From JBFWUM01 sp050247255 (GTDB lineage: Bacteria; Acidobacteriota; Vicinamibacteria; Vicinamibacterales; UBA2999): DNA of 64,000 nucleotides. The notes beneath the pieces were generated by a model. It saw only the letters and a program-made list of their open reading frames with translations, was not told the origin of the DNA and made no database searches. Of the stretch, positions 1 to 9,455 are shown piece by piece (position 1 is the stretch's first letter; the number at the start of each line of letters is the position of its first letter). The stretch is taken from assembly GCA_050247255.1 (NCBI GenBank), contig JBFWUM010000015.1, positions 1-64,000 of the forward strand. Reading direction: 5' to 3'. The position numbers and the translations under genes are program-made.

Positions 1-16
1 CCGCACCCTGGCACCG

Positions 17-22
17 TATAAT
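17..22 (+). promoter_or_regulatory. Perfect -10 element, probable leaderless promoter
   Basis: A consensus TATAAT lies 7 bases before the ATG of the double hydrolase gene. Transcription would start at or within a base or two of the ATG, so the mRNA is probably leaderless, and no Shine-Dalgarno sequence is present. The -35 region lies outside the window. Confidence 0.6.
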
Positions 23-29
23 CCGCCGC

Positions 30-2258
30 ATGAGCGATTCGAAGGTTCTCGACCTGTACTCATCTTTCGCCGCCGGCCGCATCAACCGGCGTGATTTCAT
101 GCGCACCGCGACCCAGCTCGGCATCGCCGGGGCTGCCGCGTCGGCGCTCGGCACGCTGGGCGCGTCGCCCACCGAAGCGGCCGTGCAGCAGGCGGCCCGG
201 GCTGCGGCAACGGCCACGCCGCTCGACCTGGCCGAGTGGAGCTACTTCTGGCTTGGCGTGAAGCGGGCGCCGCTCGCCCGTGGCACCGTGGCCAACGGCG
301 AGCAGATGTACGTCGAGTACATGGTGCCGGCGCAGGTGCGCCACCCGTTCGCGATCGTGATGGTCCACGGCGGCGGCGGCCAGGGACTTGACTGGATGAC
401 GACGGCGGATGGGCGGCCCGGATGGGCGCACCTGCTGGTGCAGGCCGGCTATCGCGTCTACGTCGTCGATCGCCCGGGCCACGGACGCTCGCCGTTCCAT
501 CCGGACGTGCACGTGCCGTTCGGGGCGCGTCCGGGCAGCTACGAGAACCTGTCACGCCAGTTCCTCGCGCCCGAGAAGGCGGCGGAGCCGTACGGGCCGG
601 AGGCGCTCCTCCACAACCAGTGGCCGGGCACCGGCGTTGTCGGCGACCCGATGACCGACCAGGTGGCGGCGGGGCAGGGTGGCGCCTTCGTTCCCGATAT
701 CGCGCGCACGCACGCCGTGTGGGCCGAGCGCGCCGGCGAGCTGCTCGACAAGATCGGTCCGGCGGTCGTGATGACACACTCGGCCGGCGGTCCGTTCGCG
801 TGGATCTCGGCGAACGCCCGCCCCAATCTTGTCGTCGGGTTGTTGCCTGTCGAGCCTGCAGGCCCGCCGGCGGGCAACCTGCGTTACGGAGTCGCCGCCA
901 GCCCGCTCGAATATGACCCGCCCGTGTCGGACCCGTCGGAGCTGCGCACGGTGCGCGTCGAGCCGACCGAGGCGAACCGCGACGCCTACTTCGCCCAGGC
1001 GGAGCCGGCGCGGAAGCTGAAGAACCTGCAGGGCATCCCGATCGGCCTGGTCACGGCGCCGGCGTCGTATCACTGGCCCTACGACTACGCGACGGTCGCC
1101 TGGCTGAAGCAGGCGGGGTGCGACGTCACGCACATCGAGCTCGAGAAGATCGGCATCACCGGCAACGGCCACTTCATGATGATGGAGCGGAACAACCGGG
1201 AGATCCTGCAGCCGATGCTCGACTTCCTGGACCGGACGATCACGCCGTACGCGGTGCGCAAGATCGGCACGCCTTCGCGGCCTTCGGCCGCTCCGGCGGT
1301 GGCACGCGGCAACGATTCGACGGCGCTGAAGCTGGCCGACTTCGGCAACTTCTGGGCCGGCGCGCGGGCGAAGGAGATGCCGTACGGCGTCATCGCCGAC
1401 TCAGCGACCTTCGTGCAGTACCTCATCCCGGCGGAGGTCCGCTTCCAGTTCCCGGTCGTCCTGATCCACGGCGGCAGCGCGCAGATGCTGCACTACATGG
1501 GCAACGGCGACGGCGCATCCGGCTGGGCGCATCACTACGCGCAGGCCGGCTACCGCGTCTACCTGGTCGACCGCCCGGGGCACGGCCGCAGCGTCTATCA
1601 CCCCGAGAACCTCGGGCCGATTGCGCCGCTGGCCACCTACGAGCAGCTGCTGCCGGAGTTCCAGCGCGCGGCGCGCGGGCCGAACAAGCAATGGCCTGGC
1701 ACCGGCGAGATCGGCGACCCGCTGATCGATCAGTTCATGGCCAGCCAGAACGGCTTGCCGCAGAGTTTTGCGACCAATCCGGGACAGGGCTTCGAGCACA
1801 TCGCGCAGCTGCTCGACCGCATCGGTCCTGCGATCATCCAGACGCATTCGGCCGCGGGCACCATCGGCTGGCTTGCGGCCGAGGCGAAACCGGCGCTGTG
1901 CAAGGCGGTTATCTGCTTCGAGGGAGGCGGCGCCCCGCTGGTGTCGGCGGCCCCTCCTGGAGGGCGCGGCGGGCGCGCGGGAGGCGCCGGGCGGGGCGGC
2001 GGGCCGGCGGCGCCGGAAACGCGGCTGCTGCGCGGCGTCAACGGCATCCCGATGCTCTACTTCACGGCCGAGAATTCCGGCCGCACCAACGGCCCCGACA
2101 TCGTCAAGCAGCTGGTGGCGTCAGGGGCGCGCGCCGAGCACGTGTTTCTGCAGGAGCGCGGCCTCCGTGGCAACGGCCACATGGCGATGCTCGAGAACAA
2201 CCGGCGGGAGATTCACGCCTTCTTGCGCGGCTGGATTCAGGAGCGCGTTACGGCGTGA
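30..2258 (+). CDS. Tat-exported tandem alpha/beta hydrolase (two fused domains)
   Basis: 742 residues. A twin-arginine motif NRRDFM (residues 19-24) precedes a hydrophobic Ala/Gly stretch, so export by Tat is likely. Two homologous alpha/beta hydrolase domains follow, roughly residues 65-420 and 430-742. Each has an HGG oxyanion segment, a DRPGHGRS strand-turn, a nucleophile elbow of the form THSAxG (Ser251 and Ser607) and a GNGH catalytic histidine (His381 and His717). Both domains therefore look catalytically intact. A Gly/Arg-rich insert occurs near residues 645-665. The gene converges on maleylacetate reductase and borders a hydroquinone cluster. An esterase releasing a phenol, like HapB of 4-hydroxyacetophenone pathways, is possible but unproven. 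The substrate is unknown. Confidence 0.85.
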   Translation: MSDSKVLDLYSSFAAGRINRRDFMRTATQLGIAGAAASALGTLGASPTEAAVQQAARAAATATPLDLAEWSYFWLGVKRAPLARGTVANGEQMYVEYMVPAQVRHPFAIVMVHGGGGQGLDWMTTADGRPGWAHLLVQAGYRVYVVDRPGHGRSPFHPDVHVPFGARPGSYENLSRQFLAPEKAAEPYGPEALLHNQWPGTGVVGDPMTDQVAAGQGGAFVPDIARTHAVWAERAGELLDKIGPAVVMTHSAGGPFAWISANARPNLVVGLLPVEPAGPPAGNLRYGVAASPLEYDPPVSDPSELRTVRVEPTEANRDAYFAQAEPARKLKNLQGIPIGLVTAPASYHWPYDYATVAWLKQAGCDVTHIELEKIGITGNGHFMMMERNNREILQPMLDFLDRTITPYAVRKIGTPSRPSAAPAVARGNDSTALKLADFGNFWAGARAKEMPYGVIADSATFVQYLIPAEVRFQFPVVLIHGGSAQMLHYMGNGDGASGWAHHYAQAGYRVYLVDRPGHGRSVYHPENLGPIAPLATYEQLLPEFQRAARGPNKQWPGTGEIGDPLIDQFMASQNGLPQSFATNPGQGFEHIAQLLDRIGPAIIQTHSAAGTIGWLAAEAKPALCKAVICFEGGGAPLVSAAPPGGRGGRAGGAGRGGGPAAPETRLLRGVNGIPMLYFTAENSGRTNGPDIVKQLVASGARAEHVFLQERGLRGNGHMAMLENNRREIHAFLRGWIQERVTA

Positions 2259-2264
2259 TGATCA

Positions 2265-2326
2265 GGTGGTCGGTGGTCGGTGGTAGATAGTCGTTAACGA
2301 CGAACGACCACCGACCGTCGACCACC
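2265..2326. repeat. Palindromic tandem micro-repeat between convergent genes
   Basis: Imperfect 7-bp units of the GGTCGGT type run for about 31 bases and are followed by their reverse complement. The two arms meet in the perfect palindrome GTCGTTAACGAC. The element fills almost the whole space between two convergent stop codons, so it could act as a two-way terminator. Confidence 0.75.
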
Positions 2327-2331
2327 CCAAC

Positions 2332-3390
<1,059 letters not shown>

Positions 3391-3401
3391 AAGCCCTAGT
3401 A

Positions 3402-3431
3402 TTGAACGGAATCGCCGCTATCTGATAGTGT
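3402..3431 (+). promoter_or_regulatory. Candidate sigma70-type promoter for the MFS gene
   Basis: TTGAAC (3402-3407) is followed after 17-18 bases by ATAGTG/TAGTGT. A start near 3438 leaves a leader of about 38 bases that contains GAAGGAGA. A possible GTG start at 3428 would fall inside this promoter, which favours the ATG at 3476. Confidence 0.45.
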
Positions 3432-3475
3432 TCGGCAGCCCGGCGCCTGGGCGAAGGAGAGAGGACAACCGAAAC

Positions 3476-4756
3476 ATGGCAACGCCACAGAAATGGGATA
3501 CCGCGTACGAATGGAAAGCGGTCACGCTGCTCGCCCTGGGCTTCGGCCTGGTCGGGCTCGATCGCTGGATCATCGCGCCGCTGCTGCCGTCGATGGTGCA
3601 GGACCTCGGCCTGACGGTGCAGCAGGCCGGCAACCTGGTCGGCGCGCTTGGCCTGGTCTGGGGCGTGTTCGCCATCCTCAGCGGCCGCCTGTCTGACAGC
3701 GTCGGCCACCGCAAGATCCTGATCCCCGCGATCCTCTTCTTCTCGATGATGTCGGGCTTCTCGGGCATGGCCGGCGGCTACATGAGCCTGCTGCTCGTGC
3801 GCGGCGTCATGGGCATGATGGAAGGCGCCTACTGCCCGACCAGCTTCGCGGCCACTGCGGCAGCGGCACATCCTTCACGCCGCGGCTTCCTGCAGGGGCT
3901 GCAGCAGAGCGGCTTCGCGCTCTTCGGCTTCGGCCTCGGGCCGATCATCGCCACCCAGTTGCTGCTCTACATGGACTGGCGCATGGTCTTCTGGGCGGTC
4001 GCCATCCCCGGCATCATCATCGGCATCCTGCTGTTCTTCGTGCTGCGTGAGCCGTCGCAGACCCAGGGCGGGGCGCTCGTCGGCGAGGCGCCGCCTGCGG
4101 CGGCGGGACACGGCGGCGGCGGCACCGCCGGCTGGGGCGAGGTCATCAAGAGCAAGAACATCGTGCTCTGCATGCTGGCGCTCTTCTGCGCCATGTCCTG
4201 CATCTTCGTGCTCGGCGGCCTGCTGCCGGTCTACCTGACGGACGCGCCGGCCATGGGCGGCCAGCTGACGCCCCAGCAGATCGGCTTCATCGCCTCGGCG
4301 CTCGGCTTCGGCGGCTTCGTCGGCCAGTTCGGCCTGCCCGGCATCTCGGACATGCTCGGCCGCCGGCCGACGGCGGTGCTCGGCTTCATCGGCGCGGCGG
4401 TGACCCTCTACCTGTTCATGCAGCTCGGCCCGAACCCGACGTCGCTGTTCATGATGCTCTTCCTGGTGTCGTTCTTCTCGCTCGGCAACGTCGCGCTCAT
4501 CACCGGGCCGATTGCCACCGAGTCGGCCCCGGTGGGCCTCGTGGCGGCGTCGATTGGCCTGGTCGTCGGCGCCGGCGAGATCTTCGGCGGCGGCGTCGCG
4601 CCGGCCATCGCCGGCTGGGTTGGCCAGAATTACGGCATCCAGAACATCCTGTGGATGCCGCTCATCGGCGTCTCGCTCGGCATCGTCGTCACGGCGCTGT
4701 TGCGCGAGACGGCGCCGAAGAAGGTCGGTGTGCCGGCGGCGGCTGCCGCGCGGTAA
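3476..4756 (+). CDS. MFS transporter, probable aromatic or organic anion uptake
   Basis: 426 residues from the ATG at 3476, which is preceded by GAAGGAGAGAGG. About 12 hydrophobic segments are interrupted by a soluble Gly/Ala-rich central loop near residues 190-220, the usual 6+6 MFS layout. The early SDRLSD-like loop reads GRLSDSVGHRK, the classical MFS motif A between TM2 and TM3, and a second copy reads SDMLGRRP in the C-terminal half. The gene lies head-to-head with maleylacetate reductase inside the hydroquinone cluster, so import of a phenolic or aromatic acid is a reasonable inference. A generic permease cannot be excluded. Confidence 0.8.
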   Translation: MATPQKWDTAYEWKAVTLLALGFGLVGLDRWIIAPLLPSMVQDLGLTVQQAGNLVGALGLVWGVFAILSGRLSDSVGHRKILIPAILFFSMMSGFSGMAGGYMSLLLVRGVMGMMEGAYCPTSFAATAAAAHPSRRGFLQGLQQSGFALFGFGLGPIIATQLLLYMDWRMVFWAVAIPGIIIGILLFFVLREPSQTQGGALVGEAPPAAAGHGGGGTAGWGEVIKSKNIVLCMLALFCAMSCIFVLGGLLPVYLTDAPAMGGQLTPQQIGFIASALGFGGFVGQFGLPGISDMLGRRPTAVLGFIGAAVTLYLFMQLGPNPTSLFMMLFLVSFFSLGNVALITGPIATESAPVGLVAASIGLVVGAGEIFGGGVAPAIAGWVGQNYGIQNILWMPLIGVSLGIVVTALLRETAPKKVGVPAAAAAR

Positions 4757-4764
4757 CGAGATGG

Positions 4765-4876
4765 CCGAGACTGAAGTCTCGGGCTCCATGTGAACACCGA
4801 GACTGAAGTCTCGGGCTCCGCGTACGGAGCCCGGCACTTCAGTGCCGGAGGAGAGGGCCGACGTCAGTCGGCCCTC
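4765..4876. repeat. Array of five hairpins, four with TTCA/TGAA- or GTCA-type loops
   Basis: Consecutive short hairpins occur here. Two identical copies have CCGAGAC stems around TGAA (4765-4782 and 4797-4814). One has GGCTCCG stems around CGTA (4814-4831), one CCGGCAC stems around TTCA (4831-4848), and one 10-bp GAGGGCCGAC stems around GTCA (4853-4876). The last overlaps the 3' end of the following minus-strand gene and places its stop codon in the loop. The array sits between convergent genes and may end transcription from both sides. Confidence 0.75.
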
Positions 4877-5289
4877 ACTGCGTACGCGGCATGACAGCCG
4901 GTGCAGGTCTCGTAGATGCGGCTGCCGGCCTCGAGCAGGCCATCCAGGCTCTTTCCCTCAATCGCGCGCCCGGCTTCAGCCGCGCTTTCCGCTAACGCCG
5001 CCGATTGGCGGCGCCACTCGGCAGGATTCTCACCAGGGGCAAGCGCGGCCAGGGAGTTCCCGGCCGTCATCAACGCTTCAGCCTGTGCGCGCAGCCGTGT
5101 CCACTGCGCATCGGTTTGTGGCGCCGACGCGAGCTCGCCGTTGGTGTAGACCACCGCGTTGAAGAGCGCGTCGGATGCCGGGGCGACGGGCACCTGCATC
5201 AGCTCCCGGACTTCGGGGCGGGAGGTCGGGGAGCACGCGGAGAGGAATACCAACCACGAAATACACGAAATACACGAAACGGCCTTCAC
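4864..5289 (-). CDS. Small c-type cytochrome lipoprotein with repeat-derived signal peptide
   Basis: 141 residues from a GTG at 5289, preceded on the coding strand by AAGGA. The N-terminus has a hydrophobic stretch ending in the lipobox LSAC, so it is probably a lipoprotein. A single haem site CTGCH lies near the C-terminus, the arrangement of class II (cytochrome c prime-like) proteins. The body resembles the upstream cytochrome, with a shared ELM...FNAV motif, so the two look like tandem paralogues 42 bases apart. Oddly, the hydrophobic part of the signal peptide (VSCISCIS) is encoded by one arm of a palindromic repeat and the GTG start lies in the repeat loop. The redox partner is unknown. 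Confidence 0.75.
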   Translation of the reverse strand: MKAVSCISCISWLVFLSACSPTSRPEVRELMQVPVAPASDALFNAVVYTNGELASAPQTDAQWTRLRAQAEALMTAGNSLAALAPGENPAEWRRQSAALAESAAEAGRAIEGKSLDGLLEAGSRIYETCTGCHAAYAVRAD

Positions 5290-5324
5290 GGAGTCCTTTC
5301 GTGAATTTCGTGAATTTCGTGGTT
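5252..5324. repeat. 28-nt-arm palindromic repeat (ACGAAATAC family), copy 1
   Basis: The left arm, 5252-5279, starts AACCACGAAATACACGAAA. The right arm, 5297-5324, is its reverse complement at 26 of 28 positions. The loop is 17 bases. Each arm is three 9-bp units, so it reads as an in-frame tripeptide repeat. The left arm encodes the signal peptide of the cytochrome that ends at 4864. Copies 2 and 3 are at 10836-10917 and 60379-60406. Confidence 0.9.
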
Positions 5325-5331
5325 CAAGACC

Positions 5332-5967
5332 TCAGGGCGCCGGCGTCGGCGTGGTCGCGCGCTTGTCGCGGTCGATCTCCACGGCCTGGCGGTCGCCCGG
5401 GATCCAGAAGTTCAGGTGGCAGGCTTCGCAAGCGACGTTCATCTCGTAGGCCGCCTGGAACAGCTTGTCCGGGTCCTTCGCCTTGACGACGTCGATGACC
5501 TTCACCGCCTCGGCACGCAGGGCGTTGGCGTAGCCATCCCACACGCCGCGCTGCGCCTCCATCCGCCGCGCGACCTCCTCGGGCGCCAGCTCGGGGGCGC
5601 CCTCGCCGCCGCGGAGCCACGGCTCGTAGGTGTAGTCCTCGGGCACGGCCGGCCGCGGGTGGATCTTCAGCAGGTTGGTCCCCTCGGCAATCGTCACTGC
5701 CGCGCGCATGACCCGGGCCCAGTCCTCGTCGGTCGTCGGCCGGATGTCCACCAGCCCGCCGGTGTCGCTGACTTCCGAGCCGACCGCGTTGAAGATGTCG
5801 TCGGCAATCGGGTCGAAGAGGTTGATCATCAGCTCGTTCACCGAGAACACGGCCGCCACGTCAGCCGCCGGCTGCGCCGCCGGGGCCTCCTGTTGCCGCG
5901 CGCACTGCGAGACGAGCGCGCCGGCAAAGAGCACGGCGGCGCCAGCGATGAGGGTACGGGTCCGCAT
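5332..5967 (-). CDS. c-type cytochrome lipoprotein, C-terminal haem
   Basis: 211 residues. The ATG at 5967 has AAGGAG upstream at good spacing. An N-terminal hydrophobic helix ends in a lipobox-like VSQC near residue 22, so the protein is predicted to be lipid-anchored in the periplasm. One haem-binding CEACH lies about 30 residues from the C-terminus, typical of class II cytochromes c. It is paralogous to the shorter cytochrome immediately downstream and probably co-transcribed with it. The pair sits among hydroquinone catabolism genes; a role in electron transfer from that pathway is only a guess from position. Confidence 0.8.
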   Translation of the reverse strand: MRTRTLIAGAAVLFAGALVSQCARQQEAPAAQPAADVAAVFSVNELMINLFDPIADDIFNAVGSEVSDTGGLVDIRPTTDEDWARVMRAAVTIAEGTNLLKIHPRPAVPEDYTYEPWLRGGEGAPELAPEEVARRMEAQRGVWDGYANALRAEAVKVIDVVKAKDPDKLFQAAYEMNVACEACHLNFWIPGDRQAVEIDRDKRATTPTPAP

Positions 5968-6047
5968 GGGGATGTCTCCTTCGGAGAAATCCTAACTGCG
6001 GTGGCCAAATGGTGAAACTGAAGAATTCTTAAGGGGAGGACAGACAG

Positions 6048-6103
6048 CTGTGTGGCTGGGTCGCTGGGTAGCTGGAAACCAACCCAGCCACCCAGGGACC
6101 CAT
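6048..6103. repeat. GCTGGGT micro-repeat palindrome downstream of the aldehyde dehydrogenase gene
   Basis: About three 8-bp GCTGGGTN units are followed by their reverse complement (ACCCAGCC units). The element lies within 10 bases of the aldehyde dehydrogenase stop codon. The same unit reappears at 7655-7919. Confidence 0.75.
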
Positions 6104-6111
6104 CTGCCTCA

Positions 6112-7614
6112 CTACCTCTTATAGAACGGCGGAATCTGCGCGTCGACGTTGATCCAGATCGAGTGGGCCTCGGTGTACTCGTGCATGGCGAAGAAGCCCA
6201 TCTCGCGGCCGTAGCCCGATTCGCCGACGCCGCCGAACGGCGATCCCGGGTGGACGCGCTTGTAGCTGTTGACCCAGGTCATGCCCGACCGGATCTCGCG
6301 CGCGAAGATGTGCGCGCGCTTGATGTTCATCGTCCAGAGACCGGCGCCGAGGCCGTAGGAGGTCGAGTTGGCAATGCGCAACGCCTCCTCTTCGTCCTTG
6401 AACCGCGACACCGTGACGAACGGCCCGAAGACCTCCTCCTGGCAGACGCGGTGCTCGGGCTGCGCCTCGACCACCGTCGGCTGGATGTAGCAGCCGGCCT
6501 TGAGCGCCGGGTCGTCCGGCGGCGTACCGCCGGTGAGGATGCGGCCGCCCTCCTGCTTCGCGACCTCCACGTACGCGAGCACGCGGTCGCGGTGGCCGGC
6601 CGACGTCAGCGGCCCCATCTCGGTGTTCGGGTCGAGCGGGTTGCCCAGGCGGATCGACTTCGCCAGCGCCACGAACTTGTCGAGGAAGGCGTCGGCGATC
6701 TTCTCGTGGAGGATCAGCCGCGAGCCGGCAATGCAGGCCTGTCCCTGGTTGTGGAAGATCGCGAACGCCGAGCCCATCACCGCCGCGTCGAGCGGCGCAT
6801 CGTCGAACACGATGTTGGCGCCCTTGCCGCCCAGTTCGAGCTGCACGCGCTTCAGGTTGCCGGAGGAGGCCTGGACGATCTTGCGGCCGACCGCCGTCGA
6901 TCCGGTGAAGGCGATCTTGGCGACGTCGCGGTGCTCGGCGAGGTGCTGGCCGGCCGTGTGGCCGTAGCCGGGCAGGATGTTGACGACGCCGGCGGGAAAG
7001 CCGACCTGCTGCATCAGCGTGGCGACGCGCAGCGCGCTCAGCGGCGTGATCTCCGCCGGCTTCAGCACCACGGTATTGCCGGCGGCCAGCGCCGGGCCCA
7101 TCTTCCAGCTCGTGAACATCAGCGGGAAGTTCCACGGGACGATCTGGCCGACGACGCCGAGCGGTTCGCGGACGACGTAATTGAGGAAGCCGGTATCGAC
7201 GGGGATGACGGTACCTTCGACCTTGTCGGCGATGCCGCCGAAGTAGCGGAAGCACATCGCGGTGCGCGGGACGTCGAGGTTGCGGACGTCGCGGATCGGG
7301 TGGCCGGTGTCGAGCGCCTCGATCTCGGCCAGGTAGTCGGCGTCGGCCTCGATGGCGTCGGCCAGCTTTATCAGCAGGCGCCCGCGATCCGAGGCGGCGA
7401 GCTTCTTCCAGGCCGGGAACGCCGTGCGGGCGGCCGCCACGGCGCTGTCGATATCGGCGCCGGTCGCCTCGGCGACTTCGGTCAGGATGCTGTTGTCGTG
7501 GGGATTGGTGACCGGAATCCGGCCACCCTGGGCTGCATCGACGAACTCGCCGCCGATGAACAGACGGTTCTCGATCTGCAGACCCGTACGGGTCGGGGTT
7601 TCAGTTGTGCTCAC
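6112..7614 (-). CDS. NAD-dependent aldehyde dehydrogenase, probable 4-hydroxymuconic semialdehyde dehydrogenase
   Basis: 500 residues, the standard ALDH length. The PWNFPL segment, the FTGST coenzyme-binding loop, the catalytic-base motif LELGGK and the catalytic cysteine Cys294 in NQGQACIAG are all present. In the hydroquinone route this enzyme oxidises 4-hydroxymuconic semialdehyde to maleylacetate (HapE or PnpD in Pseudomonas). That substrate is inferred from the flanking ring-cleaving dioxygenase and maleylacetate reductase genes; the fold alone would also fit betaine-aldehyde-type enzymes. The GTG start at 7614 has GAGGA directly abutting it, which is unusually close. A repeat-filled 305-base gap separates it from the dioxygenase genes upstream. 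Confidence 0.8.
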   Translation of the reverse strand: MSTTETPTRTGLQIENRLFIGGEFVDAAQGGRIPVTNPHDNSILTEVAEATGADIDSAVAAARTAFPAWKKLAASDRGRLLIKLADAIEADADYLAEIEALDTGHPIRDVRNLDVPRTAMCFRYFGGIADKVEGTVIPVDTGFLNYVVREPLGVVGQIVPWNFPLMFTSWKMGPALAAGNTVVLKPAEITPLSALRVATLMQQVGFPAGVVNILPGYGHTAGQHLAEHRDVAKIAFTGSTAVGRKIVQASSGNLKRVQLELGGKGANIVFDDAPLDAAVMGSAFAIFHNQGQACIAGSRLILHEKIADAFLDKFVALAKSIRLGNPLDPNTEMGPLTSAGHRDRVLAYVEVAKQEGGRILTGGTPPDDPALKAGCYIQPTVVEAQPEHRVCQEEVFGPFVTVSRFKDEEEALRIANSTSYGLGAGLWTMNIKRAHIFAREIRSGMTWVNSYKRVHPGSPFGGVGESGYGREMGFFAMHEYTEAHSIWINVDAQIPPFYKR

Positions 7615-7654
7615 TCCTCGATTGTAACTTGAGAGAAAAGACTCGACGGGAAAC

Positions 7655-7919
7655 GGGGGCGCTGGGTGGCTGGGTCGCTGGGGTGCTGGGTGGCTGNNNN
7701 NNNNNNNNNNNNNNNNNNNNNNNNNNNNNNNNNNNNNNNNNNNNNNNNNNNNNNNNNNNNNNNNNNNNNNNNNNNNNNNNNNNNNNNNNNNNNNNNGCTG
7801 GGTGGCTGGGTCGCTGGGGTGCTGGGTGGCTGAGGAGCTAAGTTGCTGGGTGCTCGGCGGAGGCTGGGTAGCTGGGGACCTACCCAGCTACCCAAAGACC
7901 CACCGGCCTCGCTACCTAC
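7655..7919. repeat. GCTGGGT micro-repeat block with assembly gap
   Basis: Tandem 8-bp GCTGGGTN units lie on both sides of a 100-N gap. A short inverted repeat (GCTGGGTAGCTGGG then ACCCAGCTACCCA, around 7863-7896) ends at the dioxygenase stop codon. The block fills the intergenic space between the dioxygenase and aldehyde dehydrogenase genes. The assembler probably broke because the array is repetitive. Confidence 0.8.
7697..7796. other. Scaffold gap of exactly 100 N
   Basis: A run of exactly 100 N, a conventional placeholder length. Identical repeat text flanks both sides, so the true length is unknown. Confidence 0.98.
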
Positions 7920-8888
7920 TCAGAATTCGACCGGATACGGTGTGAGCTTGCCCGACGCGTACTGCTGCGGCAGCGTCGAGTCGTTGTTCTCCCACACGAT
8001 CAGGATCGAGCGCTTCGGCGAGTAACCGCGGTGCCGGATGTCGGCCGGCATGGCGGCGACGTCGCCCGCCTTCATCGTCACCTTGGCGCGCGGCCGGCCG
8101 GTGGCGCGGTCGTCGATGTCCCAGATGATCTCGTCGCTCATCTGGATGAACCATTCGACGCGGTCGTTGCCGTGCGTGATCGGCAGGATGTGTTCCTCGG
8201 TCGTGGCGCAGAACTGGCTGTCCTTCACGCACGAAACCACCGACGGGTTCCACGTCACGTCCGAGCGCGACAGGTAGTCGAGGAAGTTGAAGGCGTGGAC
8301 CTCGGTCTCGAAGCCCTTCTCGGCGTGCACTTCCGGCTTCTCGGTGGTGATGTCGGCGAGCTGCCGGTTCTGCGGCTCGGTGCGCATGCCGAGGTCGCCG
8401 GGCAGGCCGACCATGCGGTTGGCGACGAGGCGCTGGCGGGTGATCGCCTTGGTGTTGCCGCCCTTCTTCGGGCCGAAGGGCTTGCCGGTCTCGTCGGGCG
8501 CCGCGAACGGGTCGAAGCCCTCGACCGTCCAGTCCTCGAGCATCTCCTCGAACACCTTCTTCAGGTCCTTCGACTCGAACGTCTCGACGTGGTGGCGGTT
8601 GGTCGACCGGTAGGCCTCGTTGAACAGGCCGATGAACATCTCGACGGTGCCGTAGTGGTTGACGGTGCCGAAGACGTTGTCGAAGTTCACCGTGCCGTAG
8701 AAGAAGCCCCAGGCCACGTCCCGCATCAGCGCGCGCAGGAACGCGTCGACCGGCATGATGTGGCGGCCGCCCGGGTAGAAGATGTGGGCGAAGTACTCGT
8801 CGCGCTCGAAGCGGAAGCCGCCGATCGAGTGGGCCTTGTACCCGAGCCCCTTGTCCGTGAGTGTCTGCGTGTTGGCTACAGTGCTCAT
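7920..8888 (-). CDS. Hydroquinone 1,2-dioxygenase, large (iron-binding) subunit
   Basis: 322 residues from the ATG at 8888, preceded by AGGAG. It corresponds to the catalytic subunit of two-component hydroquinone dioxygenases (HapD, PnpD), which open the ring of hydroquinone to 4-hydroxymuconic semialdehyde using Fe(II) and O2. The C-terminal cupin carries His239, Asn241 and Glu245 in a HGNDRVE motif, and His286 is 41 residues after the glutamate. This spacing equals the His-Asn-Glu-His iron site I recall for PnpCD (256, 258, 262, 303), which makes the call firmer than general cupin resemblance. The small subunit gene lies 8 bases upstream. The gene ends against a GCTGGGT repeat block. Confidence 0.85.
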   Translation of the reverse strand: MSTVANTQTLTDKGLGYKAHSIGGFRFERDEYFAHIFYPGGRHIMPVDAFLRALMRDVAWGFFYGTVNFDNVFGTVNHYGTVEMFIGLFNEAYRSTNRHHVETFESKDLKKVFEEMLEDWTVEGFDPFAAPDETGKPFGPKKGGNTKAITRQRLVANRMVGLPGDLGMRTEPQNRQLADITTEKPEVHAEKGFETEVHAFNFLDYLSRSDVTWNPSVVSCVKDSQFCATTEEHILPITHGNDRVEWFIQMSDEIIWDIDDRATGRPRAKVTMKAGDVAAMPADIRHRGYSPKRSILIVWENNDSTLPQQYASGKLTPYPVEF

Positions 8889-8896
8889 GCTCGCTC

Positions 8897-9397
8897 CTAT
8901 TTGGTCTGGCAGATCTCGGCCCACTTCTCGACGGTGTTCTCGCCCAGGATGGTCTGGACGAGCAGCACGCCCGGCTTGCCGGTGTTGCGGAACTGGTAGG
9001 CGGCGCCCTTCGGCAGCAGCGCCATGTGGCCCCGCTTGCACTTGACCCAGCCCATGTTGGTGCCCTTGGGATCGCCGGCCAGCTTCACGGTGCCTTCCTT
9101 GCCTTCCGCCACGGGCGGCTGCGCGGGCTTCACGTAGTGGACTTCGATCTCGCCGTCCATCACCAGCGCCGCTTCGTCATGCGCGGCGGCGAACCAGGGC
9201 GACGTCCCCTCGGCCCGCACCGCTTCGATGACGTACTTCAGGTTCTTGCCGACCGCCACCTTCTCGTAGGGCTTCGACTTCGAAGCGACCTCGAAAACGT
9301 TCGAAAAGGCATAGTTCTTGGGGCTGTCGTCCAGAACCTCGACGCCGCCCTTCTGGAAGTTTTCCAGCGATCCAAACTGCGTCTTCTGCGTGCTCAT
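8897..9397 (-). CDS. Hydroquinone 1,2-dioxygenase, small subunit
   Basis: 166 residues from the ATG at 9397; an in-frame ATG at 9415 is a less likely start. It is a single-domain cupin-like protein of the size of HapC/PnpC (about 18 kDa), the non-catalytic partner of the iron-binding subunit encoded 8 bases downstream. It shows a central beta-sandwich pattern with HDEAALVMDGEIEVHYV and a late KRGHMALLPKGAAYQFRN segment typical of cupin motif 2. Assignment as small subunit rests largely on size, order and the diagnostic iron site in its neighbour. Confidence 0.8.
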   Translation of the reverse strand: MSTQKTQFGSLENFQKGGVEVLDDSPKNYAFSNVFEVASKSKPYEKVAVGKNLKYVIEAVRAEGTSPWFAAAHDEAALVMDGEIEVHYVKPAQPPVAEGKEGTVKLAGDPKGTNMGWVKCKRGHMALLPKGAAYQFRNTGKPGVLLVQTILGENTVEKWAEICQTK

Positions 9398-9455
9398 GTG
9401 CGCTCTTTGCTCCAATGCGCCGTTGGTAGGAATCCTGTCTTGCGTTGGACCTCTT

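Noticed and set aside
7655..7919. Possible CRISPR array
   Set aside because: Units are 8 bp in direct tandem without unique spacers, and there are no cas genes.
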